64,000 nt of DNA from Burkholderiaceae bacterium (GCA_018402635.1 JAGYIP010000003.1:76849-140848); one strand, 5' to 3'; shown: positions 43,169-52,494, counted from the first letter of the stretch. Numbers and translations are program-made. Notes: generated from the sequence alone by a model not told the origin.

Positions 43169-44122
43169 TTAAGAAAACGGCCCAGGGAAAAGGGAAAGCA
43201 CATAGGGTAGCGAAAATGCTGCTACTGCGGTGGTTGCCACCACGGCTGTTGCACTAATGCTCACACCCTGGTTGTACCGCTGGGCAAGCAGGTAGGGGTT
43301 TGCTCCCGAGGGCATCGCCGCAAGACTGGTAAGAACAGCGATGGTTAAAGGCTCTGCCTGAAAAATAAAACGACTGCCCAGGTAGACAATAAGAGGGTGA
43401 ATAACCAGTTTCAAAAGCACAGCCGGCCCCACGGCGCGGGGCTCGATCTGTCCGCGTGAGTGATAGACCGTGGCACCAAGCAGAACCAGGCAGCAAGGAA
43501 TGGCCACCTGCCCCATCGACAAAAGCGTGGAGTCAAGCAACACAGGCAGCTCAATTTGTAAAAAGCTAACGAAGACACCCAGAAAAATAGGCACCACCAC
43601 CGGATGCAAGAGGGCCGACTGGGCAAGCTGTCGCAGGGTCATAAGCCTGCTGCGTCGCGAACGGTTCTTAGCAAGCATCTCGTAGCCGAGCACCGAGGTG
43701 GTTAGAAGCACCAAGGAATGCATGGTGACCACAGTGAGCAGAATGACAAGGCCTTCGGGCCCATAGAAAAGCTTAACCACTGGAATGCCAATGATGATGG
43801 AATTGGCAAAGGTGGAGGCAAGCGCTAAAGAGACGGCCGGGCCTCGTTGGCTGGGGTCGGACACAATGCGCGGCGAGCGTTGCGCCCAGAAAAAGGCCAG
43901 CGCATAGGTGAGCATGGTGAGCGAGAGGTAATTGAAAATGGGCAGCAGGCTTAGGGCATTGAAGTCGACCGTGGCCATGGTTCGAAAAAGCAAGGCCGGC
44001 AGAAAGACCTTAAGCACAAGGTTGGAAAAGGACTGGGTTGAGACCTCGTCAATCCAGCCCAGACGCGCCACAAGCAGGCCCACCCCCACGAGGAGGAAGA
44101 CCTGCAAAAGGGCGTCGGTCAT
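43169..44122 (-). CDS. AEC-family (auxin efflux carrier-like) transporter
   Basis: A 317-residue membrane protein with about ten helices in two halves. It has the N-terminal [39 protein letters not shown] and a C-terminal half with [20 protein letters not shown], as in AEC transporters of malate, malonate or related acids. It overlaps the gyrA stop by four bases and sits between gyrA and serC, which are adjacent in many relatives. Its substrate is unknown. Confidence 0.85.
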   Translation of the reverse strand: MTDALLQVFLLVGVGLLVARLGWIDEVSTQSFSNLVLKVFLPALLFRTMATVDFNALSLLPIFNYLSLTMLTYALAFFWAQRSPRIVSDPSQRGPAVSLALASTFANSIIIGIPVVKLFYGPEGLVILLTVVTMHSLVLLTTSVLGYEMLAKNRSRRSRLMTLRQLAQSALLHPVVVPIFLGVFVSFLQIELPVLLDSTLLSMGQVAIPCCLVLLGATVYHSRGQIEPRAVGPAVLLKLVIHPLIVYLGSRFIFQAEPLTIAVLTSLAAMPSGANPYLLAQRYNQGVSISATAVVATTAVAAFSLPYVLSLFPGPFS

Positions 44123-46731
44123 TCCTGGGGCGTGTCGTCGCTTGAAACCTGGTTCGAATTGTCGCCCGAGCCTTCGTTCAAGTCATCGTCTTGCTCGGCA
44201 ATGCGCTGCACGCCAACAAGCCGACTGCCCTCGTCCACCGAAATAAGCGTGACCCCCTGGGTTGCCCTACCAAGAGCGCGAACCTCGGCCACCCGCGTGC
44301 GCACCACAACGGCCCGGTCGGTAATTAACATGATTTCATCGGTCTCACTCACCCGACAGGCACCCACCACCCGGCCGTTTCGGGCCGATGTCTGAATGGC
44401 AATCATGCCCTTGGTGCCACGGCCATGGCGGGTGTGTTCCGAGATAAGCGTGCGCTTGCCAAAGCCATTCTCGGTTGCGGTAAGCACAAAGTCGCTCTCA
44501 TTCTCGGCCACGATCATGCTAATGAGCCTCTGGTCTTTCTCAAGCATCATGCCGCGCACACCGCGCGCCTCACGGCCCATGGGTCGAACATCGCCCTCGG
44601 CAAACCGCACGGCCTTCCCAGCATTTGAGAACAACATGACGTCATGCTCACCGTTGGTAATGGCCGCGCCAATAAGGCAGTCAGTCTCATCGAGCGAGCA
44701 GGCAATAATGCCGCGCTTTAAGGGACGGGAAAACGCCGACAAGGGTGTCTTTTTAACCGTGCCAAGCTCGGTTGCCATAAAGACAAACTTGTTTTCTTCG
44801 TAGGCCTGAATGGGAAGCACAACCGTGACCTTCTCGCCGTCTTCAAGCGGCCAGACATTCACAAGGGGCTTGCCCTTTGAGGCTCGTGAGCCCTGCGGCA
44901 CCTCAAAGACACGAAGCCAATAGACACGGCCCTTGTTCGAGAAGGCAAGAATGGTGTCGTGGGTATTGGCAATGAAGAGCTGGTCGATCCAGTCGTCTTC
45001 CTTGGTGGCTGTGGCCGTTTTACCGCGACCCCCTCGACGCTGCGCCTGGTACTCGCTAAGCGGCTGGCTTTTTATGTAGCCGCCATGGGTCAGCGTAACC
45101 ACCATCTCTTGCGGCGTAATTAAATCTTCCGTTTGAAGCTCTTCGGCATTCAACTCAATGAATGAGCGGCGGGCATCCCCAAAGGCTGTACCCACATCGC
45201 TAAGCTCGGTAGACATAATTTGGGTGATGCGCTCGGGCTTAGCCAGAATATCAAGCAGGTCGGCAATTTGTGAAATAACCTCTTTGTACTCCGCCACAAT
45301 TTTGTCTTGCTCAAGGCCTGTTAAACGCTGCAGACGCATCTGAAGAATCTCGGAGGCCTGGGTGTCGCTTAGCCAGTAGCCATCGTCCTTCAGACCACAC
45401 TGGCTTGAAAGACCGAGGGGGCGGAAGTCTTCCACCTTGCTGGTCTCGCTGGCCTTGGCTAAAAGCTCGCTTACCAGGGAAGCCGACCAGGCTCGACCAA
45501 GCAGGCCCTCTTTGGCCTCAGCGGGGTTGGCCGAGGTTTTAATAAGCTCGATCATGACGTCCAGGTTTGACACCGCAACGGCAAGACCTTCCAAGACATG
45601 GCCGCGATCGCGGGCCTTGCGCAGCTCGAAAACGGTGCGACGTGTCACCACTTCGCGTCGATGCGACAAAAAGCTTTGCAGCATCTGCTTTAAGTTCAGG
45701 GTTCGCGGCTGGCCATCGACCAGCGCCACCATGTTCATCCCGAAGCTGTCTTGCAGCTGGGTGTTCTTGTATAAATTATTAAGCACAACCTCGGGCAGCT
45801 CACCGCGCTTTAACTCAATCACAACCCGCATACCCGACTTGTCGGACTCATCACGAATGTCCGAAATACCCTCAAGACGCTTCTCGTTCACGAGCTCGGC
45901 AATGCGCTCAAGCAGGCTTCGCTTGTTCACCTGGTAGGGAAGCTCGTCAACAATAATGGACTGACGCGAGCCCTTGTCGATCTCTTCAAAATGCGTCTTC
46001 GCACGCATGATGCAGCGGCCACGGCCAGTGCGGTAACCCTCGCGTACGCCCTCAATGCCATAAATAATGCCGGCCGTGGGGAAGTCGGGCGCCGGAATGC
46101 ATTCCATGAGTTCGTCCACCGTGACATCGGCGTTGGCAAGCAACATCTGGCAGGCCGCCACCACTTCCGAGAGATTATGCGGAGGAATGTTGGTGGCCAT
46201 ACCCACGGCAATACCCGAGGAGCCATTGATTAAAAGGTTAGGAATACGCGCGGGCAGAACCAACGGCTCTTTTTCGGAGCCGTCGTAGTTCGGCCCGAAG
46301 TTCACGGTGTCTTTGTCGAGGTCTTCAAGAAGCTCATGGGCAATTTTTGAAAGACGCACCTCGGTGTATCGCATGGCCGCGGCGTTATCGCCGTCAACCG
46401 AACCAAAGTTGCCCTGACCATCGACCAACATGTAACGAAGCGAGAAGTGCTGCGCCATACGAACGATGGTGTCGTAGACCGCAGAGTCGCCATGCGGGTG
46501 GTACTTACCAATGACGTCACCCACAATACGGGCAGACTTTTTATAGGCTCGATTCCAGTCGTTATTGAGCTCGTGCATGGCAAAAAGCACACGACGATGC
46601 ACAGGCTTCAGACCATCGCGCACATCGGGCAAGGCCCGCCCCACAATAACGCTCATGGCGTAATCGAGGTACGACCGGCGCATCTCCTGCTCGAGACTGA
46701 CCGGGAGGGTTTCTTTAGCGAAGGACTCCAT
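44119..46731 (-). CDS. gyrA: DNA gyrase subunit A
   Basis: GyrA is the DNA-cleaving subunit of the type II topoisomerase that introduces negative supercoils. It has 870 residues. The catalytic tyrosine is Y122 in [10 protein letters not shown]. In the quinolone-resistance region S83 and D87 ([11 protein letters not shown]) are the wild-type residues. The GyrA box QRRGGRG opens the C-terminal beta-pinwheel and an acidic tail ([16 protein letters not shown]) closes it. Confidence 0.97.
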   Translation of the reverse strand: MESFAKETLPVSLEQEMRRSYLDYAMSVIVGRALPDVRDGLKPVHRRVLFAMHELNNDWNRAYKKSARIVGDVIGKYHPHGDSAVYDTIVRMAQHFSLRYMLVDGQGNFGSVDGDNAAAMRYTEVRLSKIAHELLEDLDKDTVNFGPNYDGSEKEPLVLPARIPNLLINGSSGIAVGMATNIPPHNLSEVVAACQMLLANADVTVDELMECIPAPDFPTAGIIYGIEGVREGYRTGRGRCIMRAKTHFEEIDKGSRQSIIVDELPYQVNKRSLLERIAELVNEKRLEGISDIRDESDKSGMRVVIELKRGELPEVVLNNLYKNTQLQDSFGMNMVALVDGQPRTLNLKQMLQSFLSHRREVVTRRTVFELRKARDRGHVLEGLAVAVSNLDVMIELIKTSANPAEAKEGLLGRAWSASLVSELLAKASETSKVEDFRPLGLSSQCGLKDDGYWLSDTQASEILQMRLQRLTGLEQDKIVAEYKEVISQIADLLDILAKPERITQIMSTELSDVGTAFGDARRSFIELNAEELQTEDLITPQEMVVTLTHGGYIKSQPLSEYQAQRRGGRGKTATATKEDDWIDQLFIANTHDTILAFSNKGRVYWLRVFEVPQGSRASKGKPLVNVWPLEDGEKVTVVLPIQAYEENKFVFMATELGTVKKTPLSAFSRPLKRGIIACSLDETDCLIGAAITNGEHDVMLFSNAGKAVRFAEGDVRPMGREARGVRGMMLEKDQRLISMIVAENESDFVLTATENGFGKRTLISEHTRHGRGTKGMIAIQTSARNGRVVGACRVSETDEIMLITDRAVVVRTRVAEVRALGRATQGVTLISVDEGSRLVGVQRIAEQDDDLNEGSGDNSNQVSSDDTPQE

Positions 46732-46852
46732 GGTTAAAAAGCGCTCTTTTCTTTAAATTTTCATGAAACGGCTTGAATCCACCATTTTACCGGTTTTAAG
46801 CCGACAACATGCCACAGGGGTACCCCCCTGTTTTCATTGAAGAAAACGCCTT

Positions 46853-47656
46853 CTAAAGGGAAATGGAGCGCAAATCGGCCACCGGCTCCGATCCGAAGGA
46901 CTCCGAGACCATATAAGTAAGTAAACGCTTCGCAACATCCGCTGGGGGCAGCAAGGCCCCTTGCGCCTTCAGATCGTCAAACCTTGGCTGCATCGGGAAA
47001 TCCTCCGGCCGGGCGGCTCGCACCTGATCCTGCATCTCGGTATCGATGACCCCGGGGGCAAGACTGCAGATACGCAGGCCATTGGCAGGACCCGGCTCCA
47101 TGGCCTCAAGCTGCACGGCACGGGCGTGATGATCCAAGGCCGCCTTGGTGGCGCAGTAAACATTCCAACCCGCATAGGCCGAGCGCGCGGCACCGCTCGA
47201 TACATGCATAACGCGGCGGTCGCTGGCCGAGGCCGGAACAGCCTTCAAAAAAGCATCGGTTAGGGCAATGGCTGCACTGACGTTGGCCGCAACGCTGGTG
47301 TAAATGGCCTGGCTTGAAAGCCGCCCCACCGGCCCGATGGGGCTGAGAAGGCCCGCGTTATTAATAAGCAGAACACGATCGGCCTGGGCAAAAAAACCAG
47401 GTAACGCAGGGCCCGAGATAAAACCTGCCACTGCGCGGGCATCGGAAAGATCGAGGGACTGCTCGAAAAGCAGAGGCCTGCTCGAGCCTGCCGTTGAGCC
47501 TTGAGGAGCATCGGGCCTGTTAAGTTCTGAGAGACCAGCAAGACCTGTGACCCGTCTGGAGAGCCCAAGCACGGAAAACCCATGGGCAGAGGCCTCGTTA
47601 ACAAGGGCTGCTCCCAGACCCCGACTGTGCCCTGTAATAAGAATGGCGGTATGCAT
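46853..47656 (-). CDS. Short-chain dehydrogenase/reductase
   Basis: A Rossmann-fold SDR of 267 residues. The nucleotide motif is ITGHSRGLGAAL (TGxxxGxG) at the N terminus, the NNAG motif reads LLINNAGLLSP, and the catalytic residues are in SSGAARSAYAGWNVYCATKAAL (Ser, Tyr-x3-Lys). ATG at 47656 is preferred over a TTG two codons earlier. It resembles the YueD/sepiapterin-reductase-like group. The substrate is not predictable. Confidence 0.85.
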   Translation of the reverse strand: MHTAILITGHSRGLGAALVNEASAHGFSVLGLSRRVTGLAGLSELNRPDAPQGSTAGSSRPLLFEQSLDLSDARAVAGFISGPALPGFFAQADRVLLINNAGLLSPIGPVGRLSSQAIYTSVAANVSAAIALTDAFLKAVPASASDRRVMHVSSGAARSAYAGWNVYCATKAALDHHARAVQLEAMEPGPANGLRICSLAPGVIDTEMQDQVRAARPEDFPMQPRFDDLKAQGALLPPADVAKRLLTYMVSESFGSEPVADLRSISL

Positions 47657-47739
47657 GCCCAAATGGTACGTGACTTGAAGACTCCTTCAGTCTGTTGAAA
47701 TGCAGGGGCGGTCTCGCCCTGCATACCTTTAAGTAAAAC

Positions 47740-48435
47740 CTAGGTCAGCCCCTGGCTTTTTAGATCGTTGGTCATGGCCAGTTCAAGCAGAAGCGCATAA
47801 ACCAGAGGCCTGGTGATACCCCTCCCCTGAGCCAGCATCTCGCTTAGGGCCTCGGCCGAAATGGCCTTGCAAACTGTAGGCTCGGCGGCACGGGCTGTAA
47901 GACTTCGAACCCCACCCGCCAAGATGGCCTGCTCTCCAAAGGACGAGCCCGGCTCCAGATGGGCGATGAAGGACTGATTGCTTGGCTCAAAGAGTGCCAC
48001 CTTGCCCGAGACCAAGACGTAAAAGAAATCAGCCTGCTCCCCCTTTTCAAAGAGCACCTGACCTTCGGGGTAGAAGACCTCGTTGAGGCCAAGGGTGAAA
48101 TTAGACGACGACACCGCGCTTACGGACTCCGCAGGCAACGGCTGAACCTCAACTAGGGTCGGCGCAGGTTTTGCCCCCGCGGGTGTCTTAAGAGCAGAGG
48201 CAGGCTGAGACATTGCCACCGGCTCGAGCTTAAGTTCTGCCTCCGGCGCGGGCTCTGGGTTGACCACCTTGGGCAGATGCTCCTCTGGAACCTTCTTTGG
48301 CCCATAGCCAACCGTGAGAGCTGAACTTAAATTCCGCACGGCCGCATGGGTATCGCGCTGAATAACCCGCGACCGACGAGCGCCCTGCTGCAGCACACTG
48401 TCAATGGGGTTCGAAGAGTCCTTCACTGCAGCCAT
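47740..48435 (-). CDS. Cyclic-nucleotide-binding-domain protein 2
   Basis: A 231-residue protein whose last 120 residues form a cNMP-binding beta-barrel (YPEGQVLFEKGEQADFFYVLVSGKVALFEP, then LEPGSSFGEQAILAGGVRSLTARA). The phosphate-binding cassette is degenerate, since SFGEQAILAGG lacks the usual Arg-Ala-Ala ending. No helix-turn-helix or enzymatic domain follows. The N-terminal 110 residues are low-complexity Pro/Ala/Glu-rich. The start overlaps the upstream CNB gene by 13 bases. It could sense a nucleotide or act as a structural adaptor; the function is unknown. Confidence 0.8.
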   Translation of the reverse strand: MAAVKDSSNPIDSVLQQGARRSRVIQRDTHAAVRNLSSALTVGYGPKKVPEEHLPKVVNPEPAPEAELKLEPVAMSQPASALKTPAGAKPAPTLVEVQPLPAESVSAVSSSNFTLGLNEVFYPEGQVLFEKGEQADFFYVLVSGKVALFEPSNQSFIAHLEPGSSFGEQAILAGGVRSLTARAAEPTVCKAISAEALSEMLAQGRGITRPLVYALLLELAMTNDLKSQGLT

Positions 48436-48917
48436 GCGGGAATGTTCTCCATACGACCATTCAAAATGCGTCCCAGCGTGAAGCGGCAGATACCCTTCAT
48501 GCTGGAGTTAAGCCGCTGAATGTCTGCCACCGCTTCGTTAATAGGGATGACCTTGCAGTGCACGGTCGAGATGGCCTCGACGGTGTAAAGGGAAGGAATT
48601 CCGGCAAGGCCTTCTGCCAAACCAAGCACGCTGCCGGGGCCAAGAAGAAGTTCCTGGGAATTCTCAGAGACAGGCAGGCGACGGGCCTCCCCCGAGGTCA
48701 TGACATAGCCGTAAAGTGGGATTTCGCCCGCTTGGGTGAGCGTATGGCCCGCACCCAAAACGCCCAACTGAAGCACCTGGCTTGCCCAGACCTGAAAGAA
48801 AAGGCGTTGCTGGCCACTTAAACGCTCGTCGTTAAAAAACTCAAGCCTGTCGGTCGATCCCGAGACAAGGCTAAGCTCCTCAAAGCGCGATGGGTCAAGG
48901 CTGAACTGATGGGTCAT
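48423..48917 (-). CDS. Cyclic-nucleotide-binding-domain protein 1
   Basis: A 164-residue protein that is essentially a single cNMP-binding fold (LGAGHTLTQAGEIPLYGYVMTSGEARRLP, LLGPGSVLGLAEGLAGIPSLYTVEAIS). The consensus FGE of the phosphate cassette is LGLAEG, and no DNA-binding domain follows. It is cotranscribed with the neighbouring CNB gene. Small multi-copy CNB proteins occur in some betaproteobacteria, but I know of no defined role for this pair. Confidence 0.75.
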   Translation of the reverse strand: MTHQFSLDPSRFEELSLVSGSTDRLEFFNDERLSGQQRLFFQVWASQVLQLGVLGAGHTLTQAGEIPLYGYVMTSGEARRLPVSENSQELLLGPGSVLGLAEGLAGIPSLYTVEAISTVHCKVIPINEAVADIQRLNSSMKGICRFTLGRILNGRMENIPAWLQ

Positions 48918-49002
48918 ACAAAATCCTTCTTAGGCCGCATTCATGCATTCTTAACTGCTTCGACGTTTCCGGGAAGACCTTAAGGGCCGTAAGCCGGGTT
49001 AA

Positions 49003-49059
49003 ATTAGGTGAAGCAGGCTTATTTAGGGGAAGCAGGCTTAATTGGATGAAGCAGGCTTC
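49003..49059. repeat. Three 19-bp iterons with the palindromic core AAGCAGGCTT
   Basis: Three adjacent 19-base units at 49003-49021, 49022-49040 and 49041-49059 share GAAGCAGGCTT(A/C). The core AAGC-AG-GCTT is symmetric, so each unit is a short palindrome, phased by nearly two helical turns. They lie about 90 bases upstream of the minus-strand CNB operon and 78 bases upstream of ssrA, so they could regulate either. Confidence 0.65.
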
Positions 49060-49098
49060 GGGCGCAGAAGGCGAAGGCTCATCTTTTTTAGGAAAGGC

Positions 49099-49127
49099 TT
49101 GCCTTCCCCCCGGCAGAAGACCACAAT
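49099..49127 (+). promoter_or_regulatory. Probable ssrA promoter
   Basis: TTGCCT (49099-49104) and CACAAT (49122-49127) are separated by 17 bases, and the mature tmRNA begins 10 bases downstream. The match to the sigma-70 consensus is moderate (3 and 4 of 6 bases). Position makes the call plausible. Confidence 0.45.
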
Positions 49128-49136
49128 ACGACTCTT

Positions 49137-49499
49137 GGGGCCGACCTGGTTTCGACGTGGGTAATGAAGGAGCGCAGGGCATACCGAGGACCGATCACCT
49201 CGTAAATCCATTCGGAAATTAATAAACGCCAACGACGAGCGTTTCGCTCTCGCAGCTTAAACCTGCGGGCGCTGCACTGGTTCTCTGATGGGCCAGGCGG
49301 GGTAAAACCCGCAGCAGTGTCATTCACATCAGATCGTCATTGGGCAAGCCGTGGGCCCAATGCCTAAAACAAGCGGATCGTTGGTAACCGGCCTGTCGGT
49401 TGGCTAAGTTACCGGTTAAATCCAAATTAATCGACTAAGTATGTAGAACTGTCTTTGGACGATTTGCGGACGCGGGTTCGATTCCCGCCGGCTCCACTA
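49137..49499 (+). ncRNA. ssrA: Transfer-messenger RNA
   Basis: tmRNA rescues ribosomes stalled on broken mRNA and tags the product for proteolysis. The 5' end GGGGCCGACC and the 3' end CGGCTCC pair as a seven-base acceptor stem with a G-U. GGTTCGATTCCC is the T-arm. The resume codon GCC at 49228 begins ten codons reading ANDERFALAA, followed by TAA. The encoded 3' terminus reads ACTA, where betaproteobacterial genes normally encode ACCA. The body is a one-piece tmRNA of about 363 bases. The 3' end is also a well-known integration site for genomic islands. Confidence 0.97.
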
Positions 49500-49505
49500 G
49501 TACAC

Positions 49506-49538
49506 AATCCCCAACTCGTCCGAGTTGGGGATTTTTTC
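49506..49538 (+). terminator. Rho-independent terminator after ssrA
   Basis: ATCCCCAACTCG pairs perfectly with CGAGTTGGGGAT around a two-base loop and is followed by a run of six Ts. It lies 7 bases after the tmRNA end. Confidence 0.9.
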
Positions 49539-49639
49539 GTCGGTTGGCGCGCACCGCCCCGTGTTCTTGCGGGTTCATGCGGAAACTTGCGGACCTTGCC
49601 CACTGCACCATCTAGCGGGTTCTGCGCCCGATTCTCTCT

Positions 49640-50060
49640 CTGAGATGACTGAAGGTCGCTCCACGAGTATACCGAAAATTTTGAAGGAAATGGCGGCAAA
49701 TGGCTCGCCTGCCCCGCTTTCGAGACAGATGATGACCGCCTGTCGCTTTGTGATCCGCTTGCCCTGGCACCCCTGGCGCTTGTCCCGACCGTTGGCGGGA
49801 GTGAAGCCGCAGGGGAAGTCGAGCGCCTGTTGCGCGCTGTAGTTAGTGAGATGTCCCGACAGCAAATCCAGTCTGCAGTGGGCCTGAAAAGCGAGGAGCA
49901 CTTCCGGACTGCATACCTAAAACCCGCATTGGTTGCGAACATGATTGAGATGACCCTGCCTGATGTCCCGCGAAGCAGTAAGCAGCGCTACCGACCTGAC
50001 GGCCCTCGGGAAGCAATGGCTAGAGTTTCAAAAAGGCAGTGGCAAGAATTAAAGGGTTAG
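49640..50060 (+). pseudogene. Remnant of an AlbA/RecG-type ATP-binding regulator, 5'-truncated and frameshifted
   Basis: Only the C-terminal quarter of the protein is present. The text RSTSIPKILKEMAANGSPAP, then FETDDDR one frame away, then FVIRLP, and finally LSRQ-like MSRQQIQSAVGLKSEEHFRTAYLKPAL in a further frame match the end of the Schlafen-AlbA_2 transcriptional regulators. Those end in a winged-helix domain and a YRL-like tail (here SSKQRYRPDG). The N-terminal AlbA_2 domain is missing, and the fragment begins about 100 bases after the ssrA terminator. This truncation cannot be a sequencing artefact. Confidence 0.75.
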
Positions 50061-50347
50061 TGATTTAGAGGTTGTCCAAGTCATCCGACGATTGCCCGGA
50101 TTTAGTGGGTCTTAATGGGTGTAGTTTTGATCAGTCAGCGGGTGGGACACTGTGTTCGGGATACCTCATGTCGATCGCATCAACACATCCGCCAGACATG
50201 TCGATGTTTTTTAGTTTTGTCGACATGTTTTGGGAACGTGTCGATACCCGACATTGAGGCAGACTCAGGCTTCAGGCCGAGATAAGCCCCAAATCAGCCC
50301 AGTCCGCTCCATCTCAGACCCCTAACAGGCGGGGCTATACAGCATTT
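50061..50347. other. Gene-free stretch with repeated TGTCGA(T/C) motifs
   Basis: No credible gene is seen. TGTCGAT at 50169, 50199 and 50239 and TGTCGAC at 50218 recur, and ACATGTCGA and TCGACATGT around 50197-50226 form an exact 9-base inverted repeat. It could be an operator array for a lost regulator. Confidence 0.4.
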
Positions 50348-50398
50348 ATTAAAGAATCCTTTGATAATCTTGCCATATATTAAAGAGTTCTTTAATAT
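50348..50398. promoter_or_regulatory. Two operator-like palindromes upstream of the Fic gene
   Basis: At 50377-50398 ATATTAAAGA is followed by GT and its exact complement TCTTTAATAT. At 50348-50365 ATTAAAGA-AT-CCTTTGAT is a less perfect copy. The centres are 31 bases apart, about three helical turns. The nearer one ends 31 bases before the fic start. Fic proteins with a C-terminal winged helix are likely to bind such sites for self-control; this is inferred. Confidence 0.65.
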
Positions 50399-50428
50399 TC
50401 ATGAAATCTAATTAAAGCGACCTTGATC

Positions 50429-51577
50429 ATGAAACGGGCAACTGGGACTTATGTGAAATCCACCACCCTTGGGGAGGTGGTGCAGGCGTTCGTGCCTGAT
50501 TCGTTGCCCCCAAAAAATCCAACCCTGGCATTGGAGGTCTATCAGGACCTGAACCGCAAGGCGGAGATGGCGCTCGCGCGACTATCCGGCGTGTCGGGCT
50601 TGGTCCCTTCGGTGGACTGGCTGCTTTACAGCGCGATCCGCAAGGAGGCATTGCTCACATCGCAGATCGAGGGCACGCAGGCCACTCTGACCGACCTGTT
50701 TGATGAAGAAGCTGGCTTTAAGGTGAGCAACACTGACGATGTCGAGGAGGTCACGAATTACCTTCGAGCCTTCCGACTGGTTCAGAGCAGTTACGTGACC
50801 CCAAGGGACTGCCCATCAGCGTGCGGCTGCTGTGCGATGCCCATCGTCTGTTACTTAATGGCGTGAGAGGTGCGGGCAAGCAGCCCGGGAGTTGCGTCGC
50901 TCACAAAACTGGATCGGCGGCACAAGGCCCGGAAACGCGGTGTTCGTGCCGCCACCGCCAGAGAACGTGCCTCAGTTGCTGACCGACATGGAGCGATTCA
51001 TTCATGACGGTGCGACCGATTTACCACCCATGGTGAAGGTGGCGCTGATCCATGCGCAGTTCGAAACCATCCATCCTTTTCTGGATGGCAATGGCCGTAT
51101 TGGGCCGTCTCTTAATTGCAACGCTTTTTGAGCACTGGGGATTGCTTGCTGAGCCGCTGATGTATCTCAGCGGCTACCTTAAGCAACACCAGGCCGAGTA
51201 CTACCGCCGCCTGTCAAACATCCGCACCGAAGGTGATTGGGAGAGCCTGGGTGACTTTCTTTTGGAAGGCGTGTGCGTGGCTGCCGCAGATGCAGAGCAC
51301 AGCATTATCGAAGTGGCCAGTCTAGTAGCAGCGGACCGTAAACGCCTGCTGCGAGTCACCAAAGGCGGGGCCAGCCAGTTACCGACTGGTTGAGATGCTG
51401 CCGATGATGCCGCGATTCACGATTGAGCGCGTTCGCCAGCAACTCGACACAAGCTTTCCTACCGCCACAGCGGCCGTCAAGGTGTTAGAAGATCTCGGTA
51501 TCGTTACTGAGATGACGGGCCAGAAGAAGAACAGAAGCTACAGTTATCAAGCTTATGTTGAGCTGCTCTCTAAATGA
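50429..51577 (+). pseudogene. Fic-family protein with C-terminal winged helix, four frameshifts
   Basis: Fic proteins transfer AMP to target proteins. The pieces read in order: an N-terminal domain with LLYSAIRKEALLTSQIEGTQATL (the inhibitory helix SxxxE region as SQIEG), a middle LLCDAHRLLL, the core motif HPFLDGNGRIG, then LLIATLFEHWGLL, LYLS-like YLSGYLKQHQAEYY, and a C-terminal helix-turn-helix MMPRFTIERVRQQLDTSFPTATAAVKVLEDLGIV. Frame changes are needed near 50790, 50890, 51110 and 51385. All motifs survive, so either the copy decayed recently or local sequence errors accumulated. The start is taken as ATG 50429. Confidence 0.8.
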
Positions 51578-51581
51578 CTCA

Positions 51582-51746
51582 TTTGCGCGAAGCCGAGAGC
51601 ACACCAGCAAGACCAATGTGCGGATCATCGATTTCGTTGACACTGGTCACCCCGCGCTTTTGCGGATGTGGGACAAGCGGCAGCGTGGCTATCGTGCGAT
51701 GGGATACAGGGTGAGTTGTGATGAGACCGAAAAAAGACTATATTAA
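51582..51746 (+). pseudogene. C-terminal remnant of a DEAD/DEAH-box helicase
   Basis: The frame reads HTSKTNVRIIDFVDTGHPALLRMWDKRQRGYRAMGYRV. That matches the last 40 residues of a family of SNF2/DEAD-type helicases, which end with K-T-x-V-R-I-x-D-x-V-D and K-R-x-R-G-Y-R-A-x-G-Y. No upstream helicase domain is present here. The fragment ends within the promoter of the next gene. Confidence 0.65.
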
Positions 51747-51751
51747 GTCTT
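51716..51751 (+). promoter_or_regulatory. Promoter and operator of the Phd/ParE module
   Basis: TTGTGA (51716-51721), 17 bases, TATATT (51739-51744) form a good sigma-70 promoter. AAGACT and AGTCTT (51734-51739, 51746-51751) form an inverted repeat overlapping the -10. The antitoxin probably represses here, as is usual for Phd/YefM modules. Confidence 0.65.
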
Positions 51752-51772
51752 ACCCAAGCTCGGAGCACAGCC

Positions 51773-52042
51773 ATGCGCTACTCATCACAAGTCAAGCCCA
51801 TCAGCTACCTCAAAGCGAATGCCGCGGAGGTTCTGTCGCACCTCACAGAGCAACGCGAACCGCTGGTGATTACCCAAAACGGCGAGGCCAAGGCAGTCCT
51901 GCAGGATGTGGCCTCGTTCGAAGAGACACAAGAAACACTGGCCATGTTGAAAATTCTTGCGCTTGGCAACCAGGATGTGGCGGCCGGAAAGGTTAGGCCC
52001 GCGGCCGACGTTGTTGCACGTCTTCGCGCAAAGCGGGCCTGA
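51773..52042 (+). CDS. Phd/YefM-family antitoxin
   Basis: An 89-residue protein with the Phd/YefM N-terminal DNA-binding fold: SQVKPISYLKANAAEVLSHLTEQREPLVITQNGEAKAVLQ. The toxin-binding C terminus is basic. It is followed five bases later by a ParE/RelE-type toxin frame, making a type II toxin-antitoxin pair. Confidence 0.88.
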   Translation: MRYSSQVKPISYLKANAAEVLSHLTEQREPLVITQNGEAKAVLQDVASFEETQETLAMLKILALGNQDVAAGKVRPAADVVARLRAKRA

Positions 52043-52047
52043 GACTG

Positions 52048-52390
52048 ATGGCAGGCAAGTCGGCCAAGTTTGAAGTCCTACTCACCCAGGGTGCCGAGCA
52101 AGACCTAGAGGCCATCTACGATTACATCTGCGAGTTCGACGGTGCTCGCCAGCGCCAACTATGTTCTCGATGCGTTGATGGGTGTTGTGGAGAACCTGTC
52201 TAGACTCCCAGAGCGCGGCAGCTACCCCAAGGAACTGGTCGGCCTGGGCATCAAAGAATACCGGCAGACCTTCTTCAAGCCTTACCGAGTGATCTACCGT
52301 GTTGCTGACAACAAAGTCATTATTTATTTGATTGCGGACGGCAGACGCGATATACAGACCGTGCTCGCTCGCCGCCTACTTGGCAATTGA
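52048..52390 (+). pseudogene. ParE/RelE-family toxin with one frameshift
   Basis: The first piece MAGKSAKFEVLLTQGAEQDLEAIYDYICEFD is the ParE/RelE N-terminal text. After a shift near 52140 the second piece reads LASANYVLDALMGVVENLSRLPERGSYPKEL, then EYRQTFFKPYRVIYRVADNKVIIYLIADGRRD, which completes the toxin fold. The paired antitoxin is intact, so an orphan antitoxin, or an intact toxin with a sequence error, are both possible. Confidence 0.75.
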
Positions 52391-52463
52391 ATCCGCAAGT
52401 CCAGGCTCGTCCAGTTCAAGTTTATAACCGCGTGTAGGCTTATGTGCCATACGCTACCCTTAC

Positions 52464-52494
52464 AAAGGGCTCAGACCTGGTTCTGGGCCCTTTT
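52464..52494 (+). terminator. Terminator after the Phd/ParE module
   Basis: AAAGGGCTCAGA pairs with TCTGGGCCCTTT (one G-T) and the stem runs into TTTT. Confidence 0.6.

Noticed and set aside
50072-50257. Small plus-strand gene before fic
   Set aside because: No family similarity; the frame arises from repeated TGTCGA motifs and lacks a ribosome-binding site.
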